From contig NZ_CP077077.1 of NCBI RefSeq assembly GCF_019139675.1, forward strand, positions 558,001-622,000: a DNA stretch of 64,000 nucleotides, written 5' to 3'. The stretch is from Pseudomonas maumuensis (GTDB lineage Bacteria; Pseudomonadota; Gammaproteobacteria; Pseudomonadales; Pseudomonadaceae). The position numbers were made by a program, and so were the translations under genes. Under the pieces are notes generated by a model. The model searched no databases. It was not told the DNA's origin and worked only from the letters and a program-made list of their open reading frames with translations. Of this stretch, positions 1-9,983 are shown in pieces (within the stretch, counting starts at the first letter, position 1; every line of letters starts with the position of its first letter).

Positions 1-2
1 AG

Positions 3-3355
<3,353 letters not shown>

Positions 3356-3361
3356 TTTCAA

Positions 3362-3457
3362 GGAAGGCAATCGCGCCCGGTGGCGCGGCCGGGCTTCAAA
3401 CCCGGTTGGGGACGGCAGCCGTTCCCGGGCAGGTTCGACTCCCGCTGCCTTCCGCCA
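3362..3457 (+). tRNA. selC: tRNA-Sec (anticodon UCA)
   Basis: The acceptor arm pairs GGAAGGCA at 3362-3369 with TGCCTTCC at 3446-3453. That is 8 bp, as expected for selenocysteine tRNA. A discriminator G and encoded CCA follow. The anticodon arm is CCGGG-CTTCAAA-CCCGG with anticodon TCA at 3396-3398. A long variable arm and a T-loop GGTTCGACTCC are present. The length of 96 nt with CCA is typical of bacterial tRNA-Sec. Its place directly behind selB supports the call. Confidence 0.96.
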
Positions 3458-3493
3458 TTTTTCCCGGATACCAAACGCTCGCGGGCGTAACGC

Positions 3494-4483
3494 TTAAGCG
3501 CGCTCCCCGCACAGATCCAGCGCAAACCAGTGCTCTGCCGAGTCAGCGTCCAACCCCGCCCCGAGCAACGCAAACAGCTTGCCCAGCGCCGCCTCGCGGG
3601 TCATGCCGCCGCCACTGACCAGCCCGGTGTCGCGCAGGCGGCTGCCGGCGGCGTAGGTGTCGAACACCACCGAGCCTTCCGGGCATTGGCTGATGGCAAC
3701 GATCATCACGCCGCCCTGGCGGGCGTCATGCAGTGCGTCGAGCAGCGCCTGGTCATCCGACGGGCCGGTGCCGCTGCCGTAGCACTCCAGCACCAGGCCC
3801 TGGATGCCGCTGTCGAACAGGCCGCGCAGGTGTTCGGCGGCAAGGCCCGGGAACACCGGCATGACCGCCAGCTTGACCGGCTGGCGTGGCTGGCGGTAGT
3901 CCAGGCGGGTCGGCAGTTCCGCGGCGCGCTCGCCATCACGATGGCGCGGCAGCACGGTGAAGGCGTCGAACGCCTCGCTGCGCAGTTTCGAGGCGCGGCA
4001 GCCGTGCAGCAACTGGCCATGGAAATACAGCTGCACGCCGTCTTCCAGACCGTTTTCGAACAGATTGAGCGCGCCGACCAGATTGGCCCAGGCATCGCTG
4101 TCCGGCGCGCCGGCCGGCAGCATCGAGCCGGTAAGCAGCACCGGCACCGGCAGGCCCAACAGCAGGAACGACAGGGCAGCGGCGCTGTACGCCAGGGTGT
4201 CGGTGCCATGCAGCACCAGCACGCCGTCATGCCCGTCGCGTTCGACCGCCTCGACGATGGCATCGCGCATCGCCAGCCAGTTGGCCTGTTGCATGTTGGC
4301 GCTGTCGATCAGCGGATTCAGTTCACGCAGCGCCCATTGCACCTTGGGCGCATCGCCGCAGGCGGCAAAGTGTTCGCGCATGCGCGCTTCGAAGCCACCG
4401 GCCGGCGCGAGGCCTTCGGCGGTCTGCAGCATGCCGATGGTGCCACCGGTATAGAGGACGAGGAGATTCTTGACTGCACGCAT
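3494..4483 (-). CDS. ansA: Type I L-asparaginase
   Basis: Hydrolyses L-asparagine to aspartate and ammonia. The 329-residue product carries both asparaginase signatures: the N-terminal TGGTIG loop with the nucleophilic threonine (about residues 12-17) and LHGTDTLAYSA with the second catalytic Thr-Asp pair. No signal peptide is visible in the chosen form, which fits the cytoplasmic type I enzyme. I chose ATG at 4483 (MRAVKNLLVLYTGG), as it matches the family N terminus. An upstream TTG at 4522 would add 13 residues but has no ribosome binding site. The gene lies convergent to selB-selC, 36 nt from the tRNA. Confidence 0.9.
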   Translation of the reverse strand: MRAVKNLLVLYTGGTIGMLQTAEGLAPAGGFEARMREHFAACGDAPKVQWALRELNPLIDSANMQQANWLAMRDAIVEAVERDGHDGVLVLHGTDTLAYSAAALSFLLLGLPVPVLLTGSMLPAGAPDSDAWANLVGALNLFENGLEDGVQLYFHGQLLHGCRASKLRSEAFDAFTVLPRHRDGERAAELPTRLDYRQPRQPVKLAVMPVFPGLAAEHLRGLFDSGIQGLVLECYGSGTGPSDDQALLDALHDARQGGVMIVAISQCPEGSVVFDTYAAGSRLRDTGLVSGGGMTREAALGKLFALLGAGLDADSAEHWFALDLCGERA

Positions 4484-4522
4484 GGGAGGATTCCGTAGCG
4501 ATGTAGCGAAGGAAAGAGACAA

Positions 4523-4540
4523 CCGCCCCGAGTGGGGCGG
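4523..4540 (-). terminator. Rho-independent terminator behind the alanine/glycine symporter
   Basis: A 7-bp GC stem (CCGCCCC/GGGGCGG) with a 4-nt loop. On the minus strand it is followed by TTGTCTCTTTCC. It lies 19 nt beyond the symporter stop and before the asparaginase start. Confidence 0.7.
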
Positions 4541-4558
4541 CTGTGGCAGGGCAGGGTA

Positions 4559-6001
4559 TCAGTGCTGCGCTGGCGCCGGGGCGGCGGCTTTGTCAGCGGC
4601 TGTTTCAGCCTGCGGGTTGGCCGGCCAGGCGGCGCGGTCCAGGTCCAGGTCGGCGAACTTGCTGGAGTCGAACACCGGCTGCTTGATGCCCGCCTTGCGT
4701 TGTGCGTCGTAGTCGCGCATCACGCGCAGGCCGACCTTGAACAGCATGGCCAGGGCGATCAGGTTGACGAAGGCCAGGCAGGTCATGGTGATGTCGGCGA
4801 AGGCGAACACGGTCGACAGGTCCTGGGTCGAACCCCACACCACCAGCGCCAGCACCAGGCCACGGAAGGTCATCAGCACGGCACGGTTGCGGCTGAGGAA
4901 TTGCAGGCTGTTCTCGCCCAGGTAGTAGTTGTAGAGGATGCAGGTGAAGACGAACAGCGACAGCGCGACGCTGACGAAGATGCGGCCCCAGTCACCGACC
5001 ACGGCGGCCAGCGAGTTCTGGGTCAGGACGATGCCGTCACCTTCGAAGCCCGGGGTGTAGAAGCCCGACAGCAGGATCAGCAGCGCGGTGCAGGTGCAGA
5101 TCACGAAGGTGTCGAGGAACACGCTGAAGGCCTGGACCACGCCCTGGGCGCCCGGGTGCTTCACGGCGGCCACGGCGGCCACGTTCGGGGCGCTGCCCAG
5201 GCCCGCTTCGTTGGCGAACACGCCGCGCTTCACGCCCATGACGATGGCGCTGCCGAGCAGGCCGCCGAACGCCGGGTCGAGGCCGAAGGCGCTCTTGAAG
5301 ATGGTTTCCAGCATGGCTGGCACGTGTTCGATCTGGGTGCCGATCACGTACAGGGTCACGCCGATGTAGGCCAGGGTCTTGACCGGTACCAGCAGGTCGG
5401 ACACAGCGGCGATGCGCTTGATGCCGCCGATGAAGGTGATGGCCAGCAGCACGGCGAGGACGATGCCGGTTTGCTTGGGATCGAAGGCGAAGGCGTTCTG
5501 CAGCGAGTGGGTCACGGTGTACGACTGCAGGCCGATGAAGGCGAAGCCGTAGGTGACCAGCAGCAGGATCGAGAACACGATCGCCATGCTTTTCAGCTTC
5601 AGGCCGTGCTGGATGTAGTACGCCGGGCCGCCGCGGTACAGGCCGTCGCCGTCGGCGCGCTTGTAGACCTGGGCCAGGGTGCATTCGAAGAAGCTACTGG
5701 ACATGCCCACCAGTGCGGTGACCCACATCCAGAACACGGCGCCTGGGCCGCCGAGGGTCACGGCGATACCGACACCGGCGATGTTACCGGCGCCGACGCG
5801 GCCGGCGAGGCTCAGCATCAGGGCCTGGAACGAGCTCAGTTGGCCTGCCTGGCCGCGAAGGGATTCCTTGAAGACGCCGAACATGTGGCCGAAGTGGCGG
5901 AACTGGACGAACCGCGAGCGGATGGTGAAGTAACCGCCGAGTCCGACGATCAGCACGATGAGGAGTTTCCCCGAAAGGAAATCGTTGAGTGCTTCGAGCA
6001 T
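4559..6001 (-). CDS. Alanine/glycine:cation symporter (AGCS family)
   Basis: Inner-membrane sodium- or proton-coupled amino acid importer of the AgcS/DagA/AlsT family. The 480-residue protein has many hydrophobic segments. It also carries family-typical stretches such as LAGRVGAGNIAGVG, GGPGAVFWMW and VFANEAGLGSAPNVAA. The C terminus is a charged, Ala/Pro-rich tail. I chose ATG at 6001 (MLEALNDFLSG) because the first hydrophobic helix starts just behind it. The open frame runs 23 residues further upstream, but those residues are polar and basic and do not look like family sequence. A divergent HTH regulator starts 181 nt away and may control it. The substrate is probably alanine or glycine; this is inferred from the family only. 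Confidence 0.92.
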   Translation of the reverse strand: MLEALNDFLSGKLLIVLIVGLGGYFTIRSRFVQFRHFGHMFGVFKESLRGQAGQLSSFQALMLSLAGRVGAGNIAGVGIAVTLGGPGAVFWMWVTALVGMSSSFFECTLAQVYKRADGDGLYRGGPAYYIQHGLKLKSMAIVFSILLLVTYGFAFIGLQSYTVTHSLQNAFAFDPKQTGIVLAVLLAITFIGGIKRIAAVSDLLVPVKTLAYIGVTLYVIGTQIEHVPAMLETIFKSAFGLDPAFGGLLGSAIVMGVKRGVFANEAGLGSAPNVAAVAAVKHPGAQGVVQAFSVFLDTFVICTCTALLILLSGFYTPGFEGDGIVLTQNSLAAVVGDWGRIFVSVALSLFVFTCILYNYYLGENSLQFLSRNRAVLMTFRGLVLALVVWGSTQDLSTVFAFADITMTCLAFVNLIALAMLFKVGLRVMRDYDAQRKAGIKQPVFDSSKFADLDLDRAAWPANPQAETAADKAAAPAPAQH

Positions 6002-6182
6002 TGGAAAATGACCTCGATTCTTATTCTTCGCATGGAAAGACCAGCGGACGGCAGGCGCACCGCTATTCATTGGGGGCGCATGGTTGGCTATGACAACTGT
6101 GGTTACAATTTCGCGGGTTGCTCCATTTTGGTGCGACTTGATGCTAGAATGGCGCCACTCGCATCATCCGGACCGGCGTATC

Positions 6183-6995
6183 ATGGGCGATCACTTCGCT
6201 ATCAACCTCAAATTGGCCTGCAGCCACTACCGCTCTATCTCCGAGGTTTGCCGGCAGCTGTCGATCAACCGGGCGCAATTCAACAAGTACCTGAGCGGCC
6301 AGAGCCGTCCGACGGCCTACAACCTCAAGCGCATCGGCGACTTCTTCGGTGTGGAGGATTACGAGCTGGGCCTGCCGCCCGAGCAGTTCGCCCGTTTGAT
6401 CGGCGCACGCAACCAGGAACAGCCTGTCGGCCCACAGGACGACCCCATCAGCGAGCTGTTCAAGCCACTGCATAAAGAGGCCGGCAATCTCTCGCGCTAC
6501 TGCGGCTATTACTTCGAATACTCCAACTGCATGTCGGTGCCCGGTTCGATCCTGGTGTCGCTGGTACACCTGTGGGAGGAGCGCGGCAGTTTCCTGTTCG
6601 AGCGCCAGGAGCGCCAGGAGCGCAGCAGCGGCCTCGACCGGCATGCCGAGGTGCGCTGCCGCTACCTGGGCGCGGCGTTCCAGCTGCAGGACCGGATGTT
6701 CCTGATCGACTATGAGTCGCTGACCCTCAACGAGATGAGCCAGACCGTGCTCATCCCCAGTTTCAAGAGCCGCATCAGCCGCCTGAACGGCCTCAAGACC
6801 GGAGTCTCCAGCGGCGACCGGCGCAACCCGGCCTGCACCCGGGTGGTGTGGGAATACCTGGGCGAGGAGATCAACCGCATCAACGCCTTCCGACAGATCA
6901 AGTTGTACCGCCCGGACGATCCGCGCATCGACGACGATATCCGTGATCGGCTGAGCGCGGGGATGGTCAGCAACGGGTTGTTCGAGATCGAGTGA
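6183..6995 (+). CDS. Helix-turn-helix (XRE-like) transcriptional regulator
   Basis: A 270-residue DNA-binding protein. A Cro/CI-type HTH occupies about residues 15-60 (ISEVCRQLSINRAQFNKYLSG, then RPTAYNLKRIGDFF). A large C-terminal domain of unknown ligand follows. I used ATG at 6183 (MGDHFAINLKL). An ATG at 6084 opens the frame earlier but would add 33 residues from the promoter region. The gene is divergent from the AGCS symporter, and the shared 181-nt gap suggests it may regulate that transporter. This is context only. No enzymatic motif is seen. Confidence 0.8.
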   Translation: MGDHFAINLKLACSHYRSISEVCRQLSINRAQFNKYLSGQSRPTAYNLKRIGDFFGVEDYELGLPPEQFARLIGARNQEQPVGPQDDPISELFKPLHKEAGNLSRYCGYYFEYSNCMSVPGSILVSLVHLWEERGSFLFERQERQERSSGLDRHAEVRCRYLGAAFQLQDRMFLIDYESLTLNEMSQTVLIPSFKSRISRLNGLKTGVSSGDRRNPACTRVVWEYLGEEINRINAFRQIKLYRPDDPRIDDDIRDRLSAGMVSNGLFEIE

Positions 6996-7023
6996 GCCAT
7001 CATTGATGGCGCATTGACTTGTA

Positions 7024-7112
7024 GGCGCGGGCTTGCCCCGTGATAGCGTCCGACCAGGAACCTTGCCGTGGCCATCGCGGGGCAGGCTCGCGCCCTCGCG
7101 ATGGACGCTATA
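7024..7112. repeat. REP-type inverted repeat pair
   Basis: Two imperfect inverted arms at 7024-7044 and 7074-7094 with the GCGGGCTTGCCCC-type core seen in Pseudomonas REPs. They are interleaved with a second inverted pair, ATAGCGTCC (7043-7051) and GGACGCTAT (7104-7112). The element sits between two convergent genes and may act as a bidirectional terminator. Confidence 0.7.
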
Positions 7113-7115
7113 AGG

Positions 7116-7955
7116 CTATTCGAGAATGAAAGCCGCCACCGCATCGGCGACTTTGTCCGCCACCTGCGGGCGGTCACGCAGGTGCGCGGCGATGCCGTGG
7201 TCGCAATCGGTCAGCATCAGGCATTCGACATGGGGCGCGGGAACCGAGCGTAGCAAGGTGTGGGTGACCTCTTCGGGAATCGGGCTGTAGCGCTCGACCC
7301 CTGCCAGGCGTCGGGTGCCGGCCGAGGTGCCGGGGCCCTGGCCATGCACCTTGGAGTTGAGCCCGTCGTATTCGCCGATCACCAGCAGCACCCGGCCCTG
7401 GAACTGGCGCAGGAACGCATAGCTGTCGCATTCGAGGAAGGCGAAAGGCTTGCGGATCGCTTCGCTGAAGGCCGGTCCGAAGGGGGCAGCATGGGCTGCA
7501 TCGGGATAAACCGCCGGGCAGATCAACACCAGCTTGCGTACGCCTGGGCGGTGCGCCGCCAGCTTGAGGGCAATGGCGGCGCCGAGGCTGTGGCCGATCA
7601 GGGTGTCGCTGCGCGCGTCCAGATGCTGGTGAAAGCGCAGGGCTTCCTGCAGGTTACTGGCCAGCGACGCATCCCTTGCACCTGGCTCGCTGGCCAGGCT
7701 GTGGCCGGACAGGTTGCCGGTCAGCGAGCCAATGCCTCGTTGTTGCAGGCGGTACAGCAATGGGTTGAGGCGGGTGAAGTCCGAGCGGGCGCCGCCGAGC
7801 ACGAAGACCGGGGGTGCGTACTCATCGTCTGGCAGCAGCAGGCGTGCCTGTTGGCGATAGCCATCGAAGTCCTCATTGATGAACCGCTCGGCACCAGGCG
7901 CGGGTTCGTCGTGCTGCCAGCGTGGCCGCTGCAGTGAATTCACCTCGTATTCCAT
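7116..7955 (-). CDS. Alpha/beta hydrolase fold protein
   Basis: A 279-residue predicted serine hydrolase. The nucleophile elbow is GHSLG (in LIGHSLGAAIALKLA). A later IGEYDG segment could supply the acid, and DCDHGIAAH near the C terminus could supply the histidine. No signal peptide is visible, so it is probably cytoplasmic. The start is ATG at 7955, which has GGGAGG 5 nt upstream. A TTG just before it is less likely. The substrate is unknown. It is the last gene with host-like composition before the AT-richer cassette that starts on the other strand about 245 nt away. Confidence 0.85.
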   Translation of the reverse strand: MEYEVNSLQRPRWQHDEPAPGAERFINEDFDGYRQQARLLLPDDEYAPPVFVLGGARSDFTRLNPLLYRLQQRGIGSLTGNLSGHSLASEPGARDASLASNLQEALRFHQHLDARSDTLIGHSLGAAIALKLAAHRPGVRKLVLICPAVYPDAAHAAPFGPAFSEAIRKPFAFLECDSYAFLRQFQGRVLLVIGEYDGLNSKVHGQGPGTSAGTRRLAGVERYSPIPEEVTHTLLRSVPAPHVECLMLTDCDHGIAAHLRDRPQVADKVADAVAAFILE

Positions 7956-8150
7956 CAACTCCTCCCAAGCGGTTTTAGCGCGTCTCCGAGGCTCATAAGC
8001 ATGAGGGGTGAGCCTGGGCGCATCAAGTTTTCGCAGTGTCCATTCTTTGAAGACTAATGGGTAGTGTCTTTCCTACTGGAGTGGATGGGTTTTCTGTTAT
8101 GGGCAGGAGCCTCTTCCTCGGGCTCAGGCATTGTGCTGAGAAACAGGCGC

Positions 8151-8180
8151 TATAAAATCGAATGCGAACGTTAGACGTTC
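8151..8180 (+). promoter_or_regulatory. Putative promoter -10 and leader palindrome of the peptide-nucleotide cassette
   Basis: The 244-nt gap at 7956-8199 is AT-rich and holds no other gene. TATAAA at 8151-8156 could be a -10 box; no good -35 is evident at 17 nt. A perfect 6-bp palindrome with a 3-nt loop, GAACGT-TAG-ACGTTC, lies at 8166-8180 and is followed by TTTT. It could be an operator or a small attenuator. The ribosome binding site AAGGAG lies 7 nt before the ATG at 8200. Confidence 0.4.
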
Positions 8181-8199
8181 TTTTATAAGGAGATAGTAG

Positions 8200-8385
8200 A
8201 TGTATAACGTCTTTGGAGTTGCCGCGGTATTAATGCTTGGCGTATCGGTCGCCGAAGCTTCTGTCAGTCACACTAAGGAGCCTTTGTTGTTGACCAGCAA
8301 GGAGCAGCCATCCGTACCGCCTACGATAGTTTTGGCCAGCTGCAGTGGCACCCATGCCCGAATGCTGCCGCGTTGCCATAACTGA
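8200..8385 (+). CDS. Candidate precursor peptide of a microcin C-like peptide-nucleotide
   Basis: A small ORF of 61 residues with a strong AAGGAG site 7 nt before the ATG. The first 20 residues are hydrophobic and end in an AEA-S pattern resembling a signal peptidase site, although the N terminus lacks positive charges. The last residues are ARMLPRCHN, so the C terminus is asparagine. In microcin C systems MccB adenylates the C-terminal Asn of MccA, and an MccB-like gene starts 53 nt downstream. Extended MccA precursors trimmed by proteases are known in other bacteria. The alternative is a small secreted protein unrelated to the E1 enzyme, or a shorter product from the internal ATG at 8362. 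The codon composition is AT-richer than the neighbours. Function is inferred from context and the C-terminal Asn. Confidence 0.6.
   Translation: MYNVFGVAAVLMLGVSVAEASVSHTKEPLLLTSKEQPSVPPTIVLASCSGTHARMLPRCHN
8362..8385 (+). CDS. Nested heptapeptide MLPRCHN, MccA-like
   Basis: The last seven codons of the small ORF read ATG ... AAC TGA and encode MLPRCHN. E. coli MccA is MRTGNAN and the Helicobacter version is MKLSYRN; all are seven residues beginning with Met and ending in Asn. No convincing ribosome binding site precedes this ATG, so the heptapeptide may instead be released from the 61-residue protein by proteolysis. It is a candidate core peptide, not an established gene. Confidence 0.45.
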   Translation: MLPRCHN

Positions 8386-8392
8386 GTGCGTT

Positions 8393-8416
8393 GGGCTGGA
8401 GAGATATCTCCAGCCC
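8393..8416 (+). terminator. Hairpin between precursor and MccB-like gene
   Basis: A perfect 10-bp stem (GGGCTGGAGA / TCTCCAGCCC) with a GATA loop, starting 7 nt after the precursor stop. No U-run follows, so it may act as an mRNA-stabilising or partial-termination structure. In the E. coli mcc operon a terminator-like hairpin between mccA and mccB keeps the short transcript in excess. Confidence 0.65.
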
Positions 8417-8438
8417 ACATTACGGAAGAAAGTAAGTG

Positions 8439-9380
8439 ATGGATGACTTGATCTATTATTGCGGTAAAGTGCCCGCCGGCGTTATCGCGCCCTCTACGGC
8501 TTATGCATTTGATGGCGCGCGTGTCCTGATCGATGGGCCCGAGGGTATTACCTCTGCCGATCGAAACGACGAGCGTGAACTACGCCAGGCACTCCAGGCC
8601 TCGGGCGCTTTGGTGGTGGGTTCCGCGCAAGAGGTGGGAAACGTGATCGCCTTGCTCAGTGCGCCGCAGAGCAGTCGAACGGCCAGTTATCTGCTGTGCT
8701 CCGCGTCCCAGTGCGCACAGGTCATTGGCGACCTGCGCACGCTGAGCGCCGCTCGGATCATGGTAGTGGGGTGCGGTGGTATCGGCAGTTCGCTATGCAT
8801 GCTGTTGGCGGGTGTCGGAGTGCGAAATTTTATATTGGTCGATGCGGATACGATCGAGCAGAGCAATCTTAATCGGCAATTTTTCTGGACATTGGCAGAT
8901 ATCGGTCGCAGCAAGGTAACGGTGCTGAAGGCTGCGCTCGAGGCCAGGTTCGAGAGTATGCAGATAGAGTGCCTCTGCGCTCAACCCGGCATTGCTGACC
9001 TCATCGCCTTGAGCTGCGGTAATGTCGATGCTGTTGCCGTGACGGCGGATAATCCGCCCACCTTGGCGAGGGACAGTTGGGAAATCGCCGAGCGCTGTAA
9101 TATTCCGGTCGTTGCGGGTGGCTACCTGCATCACAGGTGTAGTGCATTTTGCTTTATACCGGATGACTGTGCAGAAGTGGAAAGTTCCAGAAAGTTGTTT
9201 GAGGAAACTTACGCAGGCTTGCCCAGTGCCATTATGCCGAGTTATGGGCCAATGAATGTTTCACTTGCGGCTGTCTTGGCAACCCAGATGATTATGGCGC
9301 TTGCAACGTTAACGTTTGGACTGCCCAGGACACGTGTCGATACCTGGGATTCCCGAGGAGAACATGGCTTTGACTGCTAA
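8439..9380 (+). CDS. MccB-like ThiF/E1-family peptide adenylyltransferase
   Basis: A 313-residue Rossmann-fold E1-like protein. Residues 1-100 form a variable N-terminal domain, where MccB holds its precursor-peptide clamp. The ATP site is VVGCGGIGSS (about 109-118). VDAD (134-137), SNLNRQ with the conserved Arg (142-147) and GRSK (156-159) follow, then TADN (202-205), whose Asp matches the catalytic Asp of MccB. The region after it (WEIAERCNIPVVAGGYLHH) is also MccB-like. The two CxxC zinc pairs of ThiF/MccB are not visible: only single cysteines remain near 244 and at the last residue. It is shorter than the roughly 350 residues of MccB. ATG at 8439 follows GGAAG/GAAAG; a GTG one codon upstream is possible. 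Its 3' end overlaps the HIT gene. ThiF-type sulfur transfer is a less likely role. Confidence 0.75.
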   Translation: MDDLIYYCGKVPAGVIAPSTAYAFDGARVLIDGPEGITSADRNDERELRQALQASGALVVGSAQEVGNVIALLSAPQSSRTASYLLCSASQCAQVIGDLRTLSAARIMVVGCGGIGSSLCMLLAGVGVRNFILVDADTIEQSNLNRQFFWTLADIGRSKVTVLKAALEARFESMQIECLCAQPGIADLIALSCGNVDAVAVTADNPPTLARDSWEIAERCNIPVVAGGYLHHRCSAFCFIPDDCAEVESSRKLFEETYAGLPSAIMPSYGPMNVSLAAVLATQMIMALATLTFGLPRTRVDTWDSRGEHGFDC

Positions 9381-9891
9381 CGTAACGCCTGGGGCAGATA
9401 TGTGCATTTTTTGCGATATCGGCTGTGGCCATGAACCCGCTCATATTTTTTGGCAGAGTGAAACGCATATGGCTTTTCTGTCGATCTTTCCTAATACGCC
9501 AGGGGTGACGGTGGTCATTCCGAAGCGGCACTACTGCAGTTATGCATTCGATCAGGACGATCATGTGCTTGCCGGGCTGATGGTTGCGGCCAAGGAGGTG
9601 GCCCGCTTGCTCGACTCGGCCTTGAAAGATGTCGGCAGGACAGCAATGGTGCTCGAGGGGTATGGCATAGATCATCTGCATGCCAAGTTGTTTCCCCTGC
9701 ATGGCACAGGTGAAAGTAGTGCGTTCAGAACCATCTCATCGGATAGACACGACTACTTCGATCGCTATGAAGGCTATGTCTCCTCGCATGATTGTCGCCG
9801 GGCGGATGATCGACAGCTCGCCTCCTTGGCGTGGCGGCTCGCGAAGGCGGGCGGCAACGGGGGGACTGGTAAGAGCATCAAGACGTCCTGA
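9364..9891 (+). CDS. HIT-family hydrolase, possible self-immunity protein
   Basis: A 175-residue histidine-triad protein. CIFC lies at about residues 14-17 and VVIPKRHY at about 50-57. The active-site motif HLHAKLF lies at about 104-110. The middle (nucleophilic) His is kept, but the third His of the usual HxHxH is Lys. ATG at 9364 follows GAGGAG and overlaps the MccB-like gene by 17 nt, implying co-translation. HIT enzymes cleave nucleotide phosphoramidates. A HIT hydrolase (MccH) is reported to protect Hyalangium minutum against its microcin C-like compound, so an immunity role is attractive. A generic nucleotide hydrolase or a maturation role cannot be excluded. Confidence 0.75.
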   Translation: MALTANVTPGADMCIFCDIGCGHEPAHIFWQSETHMAFLSIFPNTPGVTVVIPKRHYCSYAFDQDDHVLAGLMVAAKEVARLLDSALKDVGRTAMVLEGYGIDHLHAKLFPLHGTGESSAFRTISSDRHDYFDRYEGYVSSHDCRRADDRQLASLAWRLAKAGGNGGTGKSIKTS

Positions 9892-9921
9892 TGTTGGACT
9901 TGGCCGGCCCATGTTGGACTT
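9891..9921. repeat. Short direct repeat at the right edge of the cassette
   Basis: ATGTTGGACTT occurs at 9891-9901 and again at 9911-9921, 20 nt apart. The first copy overlaps the HIT stop codon. It may mark the junction where the AT-richer cassette meets host-like sequence, or be chance. Confidence 0.5.
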
Positions 9922-9983
9922 CCCCTCGCGGAAACAGCAAAATGCCCCTTTCCCCCTTAGACTTGAGCGGACCCGTTGACTCT

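Noticed and set aside
4532..6475. Very long open frames opposite the symporter and many other genes
   Set aside because: They are antisense shadows caused by high GC at third codon positions. Their translations are Gln/His/Gly/Val-rich without domains.
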